A stretch of 64,000 bases of DNA from Crambe crambe (Eukaryota > Porifera > Demospongiae > Poecilosclerida > Crambeidae): assembly GCA_963924555.1 (NCBI GenBank), contig OZ004588.1, positions 5,270,001-5,334,000 of the forward strand, given 5' to 3'. Below are positions 34,985-47,425 of the stretch, one piece after another. Made by a program: the position numbers and the translations under genes. Position 1 is the first letter of the stretch. Every line of letters begins with the position of its first letter. The notes beneath the pieces are model-generated. The model saw nothing but the letters and a program-made list of their open reading frames with translations. It was not told where the DNA came from and did no database searches.

Positions 34985-37900
34985 TTAAAGAGTCAATAAA
35001 CTTGCTGTGAGTCCAAATCCTGCCTTATCCACAGCTGACTTGAGACCTGACAAAGTGGCACAAGATGTGCTGCCCCTGGCACCCCCAGGGGCCCATTGCA
35101 GCCAAGATGCAAGCATGTCATTGAGGTGACTCTTTGGTGCTCCAGCAAGGAGTAATGGCTTTGCTTGTATGGCATTCAGCTCTTCGGGGAGAAAGCCAAG
35201 GTGCTGTCCAATGGCTTGCCATTGTGATGCATGGGGATTCAACTGCTCACATATTTTGCCATGGCCCAGTGGTGTGGTGGGACTCAGAGGGGGATCTGCA
35301 TAATCAGTTGTTATAATCATAAATCCAGTAATCTGATGTGTAGGTTAAGTATTCTATTTCTCAGATGGTAGCTACTGACCTTTATTAGGTTTATCCATAA
35401 CCATCATGAAGTAATTGTATGGTTCTTTTGCCCCAATGAGCTTTAGTTCATAATGTAAATCAGATGATTCTTCACTTTGCATCCACTTGAGGTCAAGTTT
35501 GCAGAGAGGTGGCCATCCACCAGTAAATTCATTAACTTTACTTTTCTTTATCTAATAATTGTGTGGAGATAATATCATAAGGCCACTATTTATAGAATAA
35601 TATTAATAGTGGCCTAATGGCAACTTAATAATAATAGATAATCTAATAATGCACATAACATGATTCAGCCATAAACCTACCCCAGGATGTGCTATTGATA
35701 GCAAGGTCCATCCAGGTTGTATTTCTACTCTCTCTTTTTCTGGAAGATCGAGTTTGATCTCTCTGCCAGAGAACTTCACACTCTGGTGAGCAAGAGATAT
35801 AGCTGAAATTCCTTCATCTGAAAAAAATTTCTTCAAATGCTACAAAGAAGAAATCATGTGGCTATAATCTCTTAGCTGGAAAATTTTTTCTTTCGAAGCT
35901 ATACAAAGCAATGGAACTGCAACTGGAGAGACCTCCAGTGGTATATTTTCTACAGTCTAATTGTATTATGCTTAGAATAAAATAATTATTAGATAAAATT
36001 AATTACCATTCTGAAAAGTTCAGAATCTTTTAAGACTGCAAAGTAGATGTTCCAGTTATGCTTGGAAGAAAGTTCACAATTGAGAGAAGCACAGTATCTA
36101 TTTAAAAGACCTAGATTTCTTCTGAGAATAGCAAATATCGAAAAGGACTGCACATTTATTTCCCCAAACTTTTTATCAGCAGGAAAAATACCACCATGTA
36201 TTTCTTGGAAGGTATAAGGAGGTTTGTAATCAGAATTAACAGCGAATATGAGATCATCCATGTGACCATCAGATGAGAAGTGTTCTATTCCCACTGTGAC
36301 GGGTTTCTCAAAGTAAGAAGAAGAGCTCTTGACACTGTAGACTCCGCTCACCAGCTCAGTGGCAGCAGGGAATACAAATTGACCAGAAATAGCAGCTTTG
36401 ACTTGTAAAACACACTCACTCCTGTCCAGAGGTAAAGCATTTCCTGGAAAGCTGATCTTGAAACCATGGTCTTCCCAGACATGTGTGATGGGTTCTTGCT
36501 TGTAAGGAATTGACGTCTCTCCAAGAACATCAAGTCCAGAAAGATCTGTTCTTCCACTAAAATAGTAATTTAAATAGCTATAGTGAGCTTACCATAAGAT
36601 GCAGGTTCTGAGAGTCTTGGTGGCACCTACAGTACATTATGTTGATAATGGTTGGTATATGATAGCATAATCTTAGAAATAAGTAGCCATTGAGTGAAGT
36701 CATAGTTGATAAAAGACATTAGTAGGGCAAAAGGAGAATAATAATGAAATCATATTCCACACATAATAATGCATAAGAGGTTGATGCTGATATGTAAAGA
36801 AACTTACTTCCTGACAATAGGACTGTGCATTAAAGAGGTTTAGTCTAAATATAGGTTAGGAAATTAGAGAACTTACAGGCTAAAGGAATTACATCATAGT
36901 GTTTGTTGGAGTTGAAGTTCATGAGGAAATAATCATAACATAAACAATGATAGATGACAGAGAATAATTTACTTCCTAAAGGAAAAAATATATATTATGC
37001 ATTATAATAAATTATACATAGGTTAATTTAAGTAAGTAACGTACATTCTGAGCCTGAGAAAATACACATTTTGAATATACATGATAGAAGTTGAATTAAA
37101 GTATAAGAGTCAGGTAACTTACTCCCTGAGGAATAACATTCAGCACACATTGAATATGTATAATAGAGGTTTAGTTAAAGTGTATGAGTCAGGAAATGAT
37201 AAACAGAAACTTACTCGCTGAGAAAACCACATTCAACACACATAAAATACACATAATAGAGGTCAAGTTGAAGTGCATGAGTCAGGAAATTAGAATAACT
37301 TACGCGCTGAGGGAATCACATTCAGCACACATTGGATACGCATAATAGAAGTCAAGTTAAGTGTATGAATTAGAATACTTGAGTAACTTACGATTTGAGG
37401 AAATCATAAGTTGAATACATAATAGAGATTAAGTTATATGTATGAGTTAGGAAATTAGAATTACTTACGTGCTGAAGAAATCACGTTCAGCACACATTGA
37501 ATACGCATAATAGAGGTCAAGTTGAAGTGTATGAGTCAGGAAATGATAAACAGAAACTTACGAGCTGAGGAAATCACATTCAGCACACATTGAATATGCA
37601 ATAGAGGTCAAGTTAAAGTGTGTGAGTCAGGAAATGATAAACAGAAACTTACGAACTGAGAGAATCACATTCAGCACATGATGAATACGCATAATAGAGG
37701 TCAAGTTGAAGTGTATGAGTCAGGAAATGATAAACAGAAACTTACAGACTGAGGAAATCACATTCAGCACATATAGAATATGCATAAAGTGTATGAGTCA
37801 GGGAATAATACAGAAACTTACTTCCTGAGGAAATCACATTCAGCACATATAGAATATGCATAAAGTGTATGAGTCAGGGAATATACAGAAACTTACCTTC

Positions 37901-40900
37901 TGAGGAAATCACATTCAGCACATATAGAATATGCATAAAGTGTATGAGTCAGGGAATATACAGAAACTTACTTCCTGAAGAAATCACATTCAGCACATAC
38001 AGAATATGCATAAAGTGTATGAGTCAGGAAATATACAGAAACTTACTTCCTGAGGAAATCACATTCAGCACATATAGAATATGCATAAAGTGTATGAGTC
38101 AGGGAATATACAGAAACTTACTCTCTGAGGAAATCACATTCAGAATACACATAATAGAAGTCAAGTTAAGTGTATGAGTTAGGAAATGATAAACAGAAAC
38201 TTACGAACTGAGGAAATCACATTCAGCACACATTGAATACACATAATAGAGGTCAAGTTGAAGTGCATGAGTCAGGAAATTAGAATAACTTACACGCTGA
38301 GGAAATTACATTCAGCACACATTGAATACACATAATAGAGGTCAAGTTGAAGTGCATGAGTCAGGAAATTAGAATAACTTACACGCTGAGGAAATCACAT
38401 TCAACACACATTGAATACGCATAATAGAGTTCAAGTTAAAATGTATGAGTCAGGAAATGATAAACAGAAACTTACGAGCTGAGGAAATCACATTCAGCAC
38501 ACATTGAATATGCATAATAGAGGTTGAGTTAAAGTGTATGAGTCAGGAAATATAGAGTAACTTACAGCCTGAGGAAATCACATTCAGCACACATTGAATA
38601 TGCATAATAGAGGTTGAGTTAAAGTGTATGAGTCAGGAAATATAGAGTAACTTACAACCTGAGGAAATCACATTCAGCACACATTGAATATGCATAATAG
38701 AGGTTGAGTTAAAATGTATGAATCAGGAAATATAGAGTAACTTACAGACTGAGGAAATCACATTCAACACGCATTGCATAATAGAGGTTGAGTTAAAGTG
38801 TGAGTCTGGAAATATAGAGTAACTTACTTCCTGAGGAAATCACATTCAACATGCATTGCATAATAGAGGTTAAGTTAAAGTGTGAGTCAGGAAATATAGA
38901 GTAACTTACAGACTGAGGAAATCACATTCAACACGCATTGCATGATAGAGGTTGAGTTAAAGTGTGAGTCAGGAAATATAGAGTAACTTACAGATTGAGG
39001 AAATCACATTCAACACGCATTGCATAATAGAGGTTGAGTTAAAATGTGAGTCAGGAAATATAGAGTAACTTACAAGCTGAGGAAATCACATTCAGCACAC
39101 ATAATAGAGGTTGAGTTAAAGTGTGAGTCAGGAAATATAGAGTAACTTACAGGCTGAGGAAATCACATTCAGCACACATAATAGAGGTTGAGTTAAAGTG
39201 TGAGTCAGGAAATATAGAGTAACTTACAGCCTGAGGAAATCACATTCAGCACACATTGAATATGCATAATAGAGGTTGAGTTAAAGTGTGAGTCAGGAAA
39301 TATAGAGTAACTTACAGACTGAGGAAATTACATTCAGCACACATTGAATATGCATAATAGAGGTTGAGTTAAAGTGTATGAGTCAGGAAATATAGAGTAA
39401 CTTACAACCTGAGGAAATCACATTCAGCACACATTGAATATGCATAATAGAGGTTGAGTTAAAATGTATGAATCAGGAAATATAGAGTAACTTACAGACT
39501 GAGGAAATCACATTCAACACGCATTGCATAATAGAGGTTGAGTTAAAGTGTGAGTCTGGAAATATAGAGTAACTTACTTCCTGAGGAAATCACATTCAAC
39601 ACGCATTGCATAATAGAGGTTAAGTTAAAGTGTGAGTCAGGAAATATAGAGTAACTTACAGACTGAGGAAATCACATTCAACACGCATTGCATGATAGAG
39701 GTTGAGTTAAAGTGTGAGTCAGGAAATATAGAGTAACTTACAGACTGAGGAAATCACATTCAACACGCATTGCATAATAGAGGTTGAGTTAAAATGTGAG
39801 TCAGGAAATATAGAGTAACTTACAAGCTGAGGAAATCACATTCAGCACACATAATAGAGGTTGAGTTAAAGTGTGAGTCAGGAAATATAGAGTAACTTAC
39901 AGGCTGAGGAAATCACATTCAGCACACATAATAGAGGTTGAGTTAAAGTGTGAGTCAGGAAATATAGAGTAACTTACAGCCTGAGGAAATCACATTCAGC
40001 ACACATTGAATATGCATAATAGAGGTTGAGTTAAAGTGTGAGTCAGGAAATATAGAGTAACTTACAGACTGAGGAAATTACATTCAGCACACATTGAATA
40101 TGCATAATAGAGGTTGAGTTAAAGTGTGAGTCAGGAAATATAGAGTAACTTACAGCCTGAGGAAATTACATTCAGCAGACATTGAATATGCATAATAGAG
40201 GTTGAGTTAAAGTGTGAGTCTGGAAATATAGAGTAACTTACATGCTGAGGAAATCACATTCAGCACACATTGAATATGCATAATAGAGGTTGAGTTAAAG
40301 TGTGTGAGTCAGGAAATATAGAGTAACTTACCATCTGAGGAAATAGCATTCAGCACACATTGAATATGCATAATAGAGGTTGAGTTAAAGTGTGTGAATC
40401 AGGAAATATAGAGTAACTTACCATCTGAGGAAATAGCATTCAGCACACATTGAATATGCATAATAGAGGTTGAGTTAAAGTGTGTGAGTCAGGAAATATA
40501 GAGTAACTTACATGCTGAGGAAATCACATTCAGCACACATTGAATATGCATAATAGAGGTTGAGTTAAAGTGTATGAATCAGGAAATATAGAGTAACTTA
40601 CCATCTGAGGAAATAGCATTCAGCACACATTGAATATGCATAATAGAGGTTGAGTTAAAGTGTATGAGTCAGGAAATATAGAGTAACTTACAGCCTGAGG
40701 AAATCACATTCAGCACACATTGAATACACATAATAGAGGTCAAGTTGAAGTGCATGAGTCAGGAAATTAGAATAACTTACACGCTGAGGAAATCACATTC
40801 AGCACACATTGAATACACATAATAGAGGTCAAGTTGAAGTGCATGCGTCAGGAAATTAGAATAACTTACATGCTGAGGAAATCACATTTAGCACACATTG

Positions 40901-43900
40901 AATACACATAATAGAGGTCAAGTTGAATTGCATGAGTCAGGAAATTAGAATAACTTACATACTTAGGAAATCACATTCAGCACACATTGAATATGCATAA
41001 TAGAGGTTAAGTTAAAGTGTGAGTCAGGAAATGTATAGAAACTTACAGACTGAGGAAAACACATTCAGCACACATTGAATACGCATAATATAGAAGTCAA
41101 GTTAAAGTGTATGAGTCATGAAATTTGAGTAACTTACATACTTAGGAAATCACATTCAGCACACATTGAATATATGCATTATAAAGGTTGTTTGAAGTAT
41201 ATGATCTCATGTAGCTAACAGAATAACTTACATCCTGAAAAAATAGTAATATACATGTACATAATTAAAGTTGTTGTGAAGTAACATAGAGTAATGGCTT
41301 TATTATTTTAGCATTGTCATTGAATAAGTTGGCTAGACTAGTGCCTCAACTTCATTTAGATTCAATATTAGAAAGAATGCCCCATAGGAATAATACATAA
41401 TTAATCTTCTTCAACAACTCTTATCTTCAAGCCAGAACACCTTCAATGTGATAGGACTCGAGTATGAATAAAGTAGTGTCATTTTTAAACTCTTTCTTAG
41501 AATCTGTGTCATTAAGGTTGTGACAGACTCCAGGAGCCCCATGGACCTTCACAAGATTGGGCATACGTGACCCTACAATTCCATTAACACATCTGTGATT
41601 TAATCATCACACACTTGGCAGTGTGTCTATAAGCTGCCCTAGTACAGTTTTATCTTCCTATAGCTAGCTGATCAAAATTAATTCCACCAAATAGTCAGAT
41701 ACGTCTTCACTCGCAATTAGAGTGGTAAACCTGCTAACTCATGCATGAGGGTTAGTTCAAGTCAAGTGTCTGAAACATGATAGTGCATATGATGTACATG
41801 TGAAGTTGATACATGAATGTATGTACATGTATGTGGTTATAGTATAACTATCCCTGTGTCGAGACTGAATTGTAGTGGATAAAAGCTGTACTTCTGCTGG
41901 TGCATGCATATTCAGATGCCTCTGACTCGGCTGCTGCTAACAAATCAGGAATTTATCATGGTGTGTGGAGTTGAATCCTCTCTGATTTTTCAACTTAAGG
42001 TTAAACAATTTCAGGGTAGAGAAATACAGACTAGACTGAACCTATATTTCCACAAAAAAGTTCCTGACACCATATTATCTGGAGATGTAGTTTTTTTTTG
42101 AGTTTTAATACATCATTTTTGCCAAGTACAAGCTAGCTCACAACCAACAATTCACTGCTAGTACATTATAATCTTTGATGTATCAATTCCTTTCATTGTG
42201 AATGCATTAATTTCCAGCTGTGCTGCTCCTTGTGCAGGCTTGAGCATTTGGCTTGACAGATAGATTTATGGGTGGTGCCATAATAGGAGGTTGCCATGTG
42301 AACTACTTGGTAGCTACAGTCAGTGAAGTAAAGAAGTCACTCATAAATATAGATACTTAATCTCAACATACAGTAGCTTTCACTAAACAGTATAGCTATT
42401 AGCTAATGAATAGTTCTGGAGGTTTTTCAAAAGTGAAGATGGATCTGAAGGTCCAGGTAGTGTGTAGTATTGACTTCACAAATTTCATTTGTTGAATGCA
42501 TGCAGCCAGAACGTTATATAGGTAGTAGCTGAGTCACACTGCCATTTAATTAATCTAAAACTATACTGACAAGCTGATTTTTTCCAGGCATTACATATAG
42601 CTAATTACTGATTTGCTGGATGATATAGCGAAGTCCAAATTGGTTGCTAACATAGAATGCAAGGTTTTGTTGATTTACCACATGGAGGTGGGAAAGAAGG
42701 CAGATGTTAACTTATAGGCAAGAAGCCGTATAGAGTCTGTACATAGTGGTCATCTTGAAAATTCAGGAACAGTTTAAAGAAAACAGGACGATTATATATA
42801 AAGTCCACAAAATAGAGGTATAGCTAGACGCAGGCATGGAGCTACCTTCATGCATGCCTTCTTGAACCGGTAGCAACTGGCTCTCTGCAGAATTGCAGAG
42901 TAGACGGAAGCTCCAGTGGGGCACTGGGCCTCTTTGGTTTCCGATATATAATATTGATGTCAGCTGCCCTTTTATTAACGTTTACCACCACTAGATATTT
43001 ATCTATCAGGTAGCCATGATGGTTTGTTGCACTTATTCTAGTTTCCAACTAATTTTCTTGCCAGCATCAACTTAGGACAAAGTTCATTTTATAGATAATT
43101 TATCTGGCTACTAATATTTATCTCCATAGGCCAAGTGGACTTGAAGTTAAATAGAGCTCTCTACAATCTAAAGTTGGCACTTTTTGTTTTCAAGTGCAAC
43201 AATTTCAGCAGTCACACTTTGACTGCTGCTTCTAGCATCACTGCTAATTATAAGCTACAACATTAGGCATCTCAAAGTGAACAAGAACAGAACAGCTTCC
43301 GACTCAGTAAAATTAATGGTAAATGCCCACATACGTTGCTTATAATAGATAGCCAAAATAAAATTAAACGCAACTTTGTTTATACAAAATCAAGTAGTGC
43401 AGCTATATATATATATATATATAAGGTATTATTACTATATAATATAATATGATTGTATTATATTATATTACATTACTGCAATATATACATATAAGGCAAA
43501 GTATAGCTACGTAGCCGGAGAGCAGATGTACAAAAACTCGCAGATAATATACTTTCAAGCCAGGTCAGAGTTTATTGTTGAATACACACGTCATGGGGGA
43601 AAGATCGAAGAAAAACCTGTGGAATTCATTTCTAGCCTTGAAAATGTGAAGAAATAAATGAAGGTCCCTGATTTCCTTGTGCAAGGGGAAATCGATAGCG
43701 TCAATTGCTGCATCACACAGCCCTTTTCTGGAGACAGATTGGAATATATAGCTACCCTTGCATATGCAGCACTGTATGCATTGGTTGACTTAGGGTTTCT
43801 GCATAACTGGCATTACTCAATGCTCATAGCCACGTTCCCGATCCCAGGCCTTCCTCTCTCACTGGTATAGTCTCTCACGAAGAAGAGGTATACCTTTTCT

Positions 43901-45277
43901 TTATGAGAGAGGAACGAGGCTAAATGCTCACTGGAAAAGTGTACTTTAGGCAGTTTTATGACTTGATAGTAGCTATCGCTACTAGGGTAATGTACAACAT
44001 TTAACAGCAAGCGAGCGAGCAAGTATTTAGAGCTGATAGCATGTGCATTATGCACATGCATGCACTAGTCTACTACGTATGAGACAGACCTCGATGAATC
44101 ATGACCAAGAGCACTCGCTCACTGAATTAGGTTCAAACCATTTTGATAGTGGTTTGACTTGAATAGGGCACAAGAAAGATCCATGACTGTTTGACTTACT
44201 CAGTTTTTCATCAAATTTATTCTGAGCAAAGTGAGGCTATGGTTGCATTCATTAATAACAACTATATATGGACACCTCCATTATGATCTGAATACCTTGA
44301 AACTAAACCACATTATGCTTCTGCCACCATAATGGTGTACTTGTCTCTATGACTGTATGTCTACCTATAGCTAGCTATAATTTCAGAAACTAGTAGCCCA
44401 TCAACAACAGCAACAGTATATTATACCCCAGGTGGTGGTGTGCCTTAATCACTGGATCACTCCATCCTTTGTGATCTGATAGATAGAGTGACTGTGGTCA
44501 TGGGGAAGCACAGCTTAGAAGCTAAGGGTTCATATAGTTTGGAAGACTCTTTACATGTTTCTTATACATGGCAATTATCGTTATTGACTCTTTGTACTAT
44601 AGTGTGCATGCAGAGTTCAATGTTCAAAGTTAATTAGGATAATACCATGCAATAGAACTTTATGGATGGACTGACACACTAGCTAACACAATAGCTACTA
44701 GCTACTAGTGTTTTATTTATCTGCTAATTCATCATCATCTCAGCTGGTCCATACACACATGCAAAGTTCTCTATAGTCATTGCAGACACACAGCATGCAA
44801 TCTCTCGCATGCACATTTGGCACTGTGGTGACCCTGTACCAACTAAAGGGGTCAAGGATATCACTTTGGAATGTTATGATTACACCATGCACTTCCATGC
44901 ATACGGTACATGATTCCAAAAATCAGATCAAAAGAGCTGAGTAGTAACTTGGGTATCCAGCTTTAAATTGCAGAGATGTATTTTCAAGTACTTCCAACTC
45001 AGAAAAGTTTTATGTTAAGCCTGTCTTCCTTTGCAATATTATGAACTGATGAGGTAGCATAATGAGTCTGACAATACAGCTGATTATACACCCAAGATGG
45101 TAGGTGGGTCAATTAGACATGCATGTTGCATATTTCCTAAAGTTCACTCACTATCCCACATGAAGATAATATCTTTATCTTGTTAGCTACCCACATTAGC
45201 TATAAATTGTGTGTTTTTTGGCTGCTTAAAAAAAAATTAAGAGAGATGCTTACCCTGCGTCCACAACAGTTCCCCAT
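34985..45277 (-). CDS. Membrane-anchored ZU5-UPA-Death protein gene with a bank of candidate one-codon microexons
   Basis: Exon 1 (45277-45254) encodes MGNCCGRR, a predicted N-myristoylation signal with adjacent palmitoylatable Cys, ending in phase 0 at GTAAGC. Constant exons follow at 36626-36593 (VPPRLSEPASY, 34 nt), 36545-36007 (ZU5: VWEDHGFKISFPGNALPLD, then FVFPAATELVSGVYSV), 35839-35681 (UPA-like: LPEKERVEIQPGWTLLSIAH), 35551-35380 and 35295-34985 (Death domain: LNPHASQWQAIGQHLGF, LASWLQWAPGG). These total 1239 nt, exactly 413 codons with stop, all junctions in phase. Between exon 1 and the 34-nt exon lies the 53-unit array described separately. ZU5-UPA-Death is the intracellular module of UNC5 and PIDD-type proteins, used in apoptosis or innate signalling. 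No NACHT, TIR or transmembrane segment was found. The exon 1 link rests on splice sites and phase only. Confidence 0.75.
36808..41234 (-). repeat. Tandem array of 53 units, each a candidate 3-nt microexon with its own splice sites
   Basis: Units are 75-90 bp. On the coding (minus) strand each reads TTTCCTCAG, three variable bases, then GTAAGTTACT, then an intron-like stretch with TTTAACTCAACCTCTATTAT and GTGCTGAATGTGA, which could supply a branch site. I count 53 units, from the triplet at 41232-41234 (first transcribed) to 36808-36810 (last). All keep the GT; 51 keep the AG (lost at about 37395 and 38995, where CAG became CAA). The triplet takes 21 values in 53 units. A block of nine units (triplets 38656-39318) is repeated 750 bp further on with the same triplet order (39406-40068). 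Ends are more diverged than the centre. Confidence 0.9.
41235..45253 (-). other. 4-kb intron between the MGNCC exon and the first microexon candidate
   Basis: Mostly non-coding, with a (TA)n tract at about 43402-43423. One possible coding remnant is listed at 43826-43941. No other splice-flanked frame was recognised. Confidence 0.5.
43826..43941 (-). pseudogene. Possible Sema-domain-like exon fragment
   Basis: After a CTTTTCCAG acceptor the minus strand reads EHLASFLSHKEKVYLFFVRD, continuing YTSERGRPGIGN. The order K-V-Y-x-F-F-x-R-(D/E) followed by a Gly-rich turn resembles the core of semaphorin/plexin Sema domains. There is no convincing donor in phase, and it lies alone in a large intron of the ZU5-Death gene. 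It may be a relic or chance. Confidence 0.25.
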
Positions 45278-46041
45278 TGGTGCTGTGCAGTCCGCTTCTG
45301 TCTTGATGGTACTCTAGCTATTGTCCGCCTCCGCAAATCCTATCCTTTGCGCAGACTGCGCGCGCAGCGCCTTGCTCACGCCCACTTTTAATTTGAGCTC
45401 AACTGCCTACGTGGCTGAAATGCTATTGATATGAGGCTGCACCAGCCCATCTAGCTAGATTTTACACGTAAACCTTTTAGCAAAAACAATAGTTGTGCTC
45501 ACTTGTTTGTTTCCATGCATAGCCATGCCATAGCTAACTAACTATGGGAATCATTTATTTACAAACCCAGTTTCCTGGATCAGTGGGGTGTGCCTGGCTA
45601 GAAGAATGACAATAGCTACACCTTGAAGTCACACATGGTGCAGTCTTCCATGCATTAAGTATGTAAGCTTACCTCTGTGAATCCTGATATGAAGCCATCA
45701 ATTATCCGGAATCCACTTGGAATGTACCCCAGACCCCCTAGATGGTGTGCTTTGCACACTGTATAGCTTGTCACAAATCTTACACAAAAACATCCCCCCC
45801 ATAATTAATAAGTTAATTGTCTATGGTACTGTGAAACCATGGTCTTTGTGTTGCATGCACCAATAGTAAATCCATTAATATATAACATTAATTCCTAAAG
45901 CTCTATATACAGTCTCATGAGGTCTCTAACTGGGTCTCAGTTGGTCTCTTTCAGTCTCTCAAAGTGTCCTGAGGTCTCTAAGAGTCTCAGTTGGTCTCTT
46001 GTCTCATGAGGTCTCTAAGGGTAATGTTGGTCTTACAGATA
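45278..46041. other. Upstream region of the ZU5-Death gene, and spacer
   Basis: 45280-45400 is GC-richer (TGCGCAGACTGCGCGCGCAG) and is the likely promoter of the minus-strand gene. A small direct repeat of GGTCTCTAA and GTCTCAGTTGGTCTCT occupies 45910-46020, next to the transposon end. No gene seen. Confidence 0.45.
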
Positions 46042-46059
46042 TGTACTGTCATGCCAAAA

Positions 46060-47425
46060 GTGGACCGGGAAAAAAGTGGACCGGGGGGCAGAAAAAAATG
46101 GACCGGGGGGTCCACTTTTTTCTGCCAAAAGTGGACCTGCCTTGCCAAAAGTGGACCTGGTCCATTTTGTCAAGAAAAAAGTGGACCCGGTCCAGTTTTG
46201 GCAGGGGAAAAAAGTGGACCTGGTCCAGTTTCGCCGTCAAAATCTAAACAGGTCCGTTTTTGGCAGGGGAAAAAAGTGGACCCGGTCCAGTTTCCTGCCG
46301 AAATCCAGGCAGGTCCATTTTTGGCAGGGGGAAAAAGTGGACCCGGTTCAGTTTCCTGCCGAAATCCAGGCAGGTCCATTTTTGGCAGTGGACCCGGTCC
46401 AGTTTCCTGCAGAAATCCAGGCAGGTCCATTTTTGGCAGGGGAAAAAAGTGGACCCGGTCCAGTTTCCTGCCGAAATCTAGGCCGGTCCATTTTTGGCAG
46501 GGGAAAAAAGTGGACCCGGTCCAGTTTCCTGCCGAAATCCAGGCAGGTCCATTTTTGGCAGGGGAAAAAAGTGGACCCGGTCCAGTTTCGCTGTTGAAAT
46601 CCAGGCAGGTCCATTTTTGGCAGGGGAAAAAAGTGGACCCGGTCCAGTTTCCTGCCGAAATCCAGGCCGGTCCATTTTTGGCAGGGGAAAAAAGTGGACC
46701 CGGTCCAGTTTCCTGCCGAAATCCAGGCAGGTCCATTTTTGGCAGGGGAAAAAAGTGGACCCGGTCCAGTTTCGCTGTTGAAATCCAGGCAGGTCCATGT
46801 TTGGCAGGGGAAAAAAGTGGACCCGGTCCAGTTTCCTGCCGAAATCCAAGCAGGTCAATTTTTGGCAGGGAAAAAAAGTGGACCAGGTCCAGTTTCGTTG
46901 TTGAAATCCAGGCAGGTCCATTTTTGGCAGGGGAAAAAAGTGGACCCGGTCCAGTTTCCTGCAGAAATCCAGGCAGGTCCATTTTTGGCAGGGGAAAAAA
47001 GTGGACCCGGTCCAGTTTCCTGCAGAAATCCAGGCAGGTCCATTTTTGGCAGGGGAAAAAAGTGGACCCGGTCCAGTTTCGCTGTTGAAATCCAGGCAGG
47101 TCCATTTTTGGCAGGGGAAAAAAGTGGACCCGGTCCAGTTTCCTGCCGAAATCCAGGCAGGTCAATTTTTGGCAGGGAAAAAAAGTGGACCAGGTCCAGT
47201 TTCGCTGTTGAAATCCAGGCAGGTCCATTTTTGGCAGGGGAAAAAAGTGGACCCGGTCCAGTTTCGCTGTTGAAATCCAGGCAGGTCCATTTTTGGCAGG
47301 GGAAAAAAGTGGACCCGGTTCCAGTTTCGCTGTCGAAATCCAAGCAGGTCCATTTTTGGCAGGGGAAAACAGTGGACCTGGTCCATTTTTGCTGCTGAAA
47401 TTTAGGCAGGTCCAGTGGACCTGGC
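46060..47425. repeat. ~60-bp minisatellite derived from the transposon end
   Basis: About 20 units of roughly 60 bp: AAAAAAGTGGACCCGGTCCA, GTTTCCTGCCGAAATCCAGG, CAGGTCCATTTTTGGCAGGG. Two main variants differ in the middle (CCTGCCGAAATC or CGCTGTTGAAATC). The TGGACC(C)GG core equals the motif at the element's ends. Because most units are a multiple of three and lack stops, both strands show long open frames; they are artefacts. Confidence 0.9.

Noticed and set aside
37869-38177. 102-codon plus-strand frame through the array
   Set aside because: Period-matched open frame inside the tandem repeat, opposite to the gene and without a start context.
36808-41234. CRISPR-like appearance (constant repeat, variable spacer)
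   Set aside because: The variable part is 3 nt, the constant part about 80 bp, there are no cas genes and the genome is eukaryotic with splice sites at the unit borders.
45991-47398. Long open frames on both strands (365, 352, 234, 203 codons)
   Set aside because: They arise from a ~60-bp tandem repeat without stops; several frames are open at once and the peptides simply repeat the unit.
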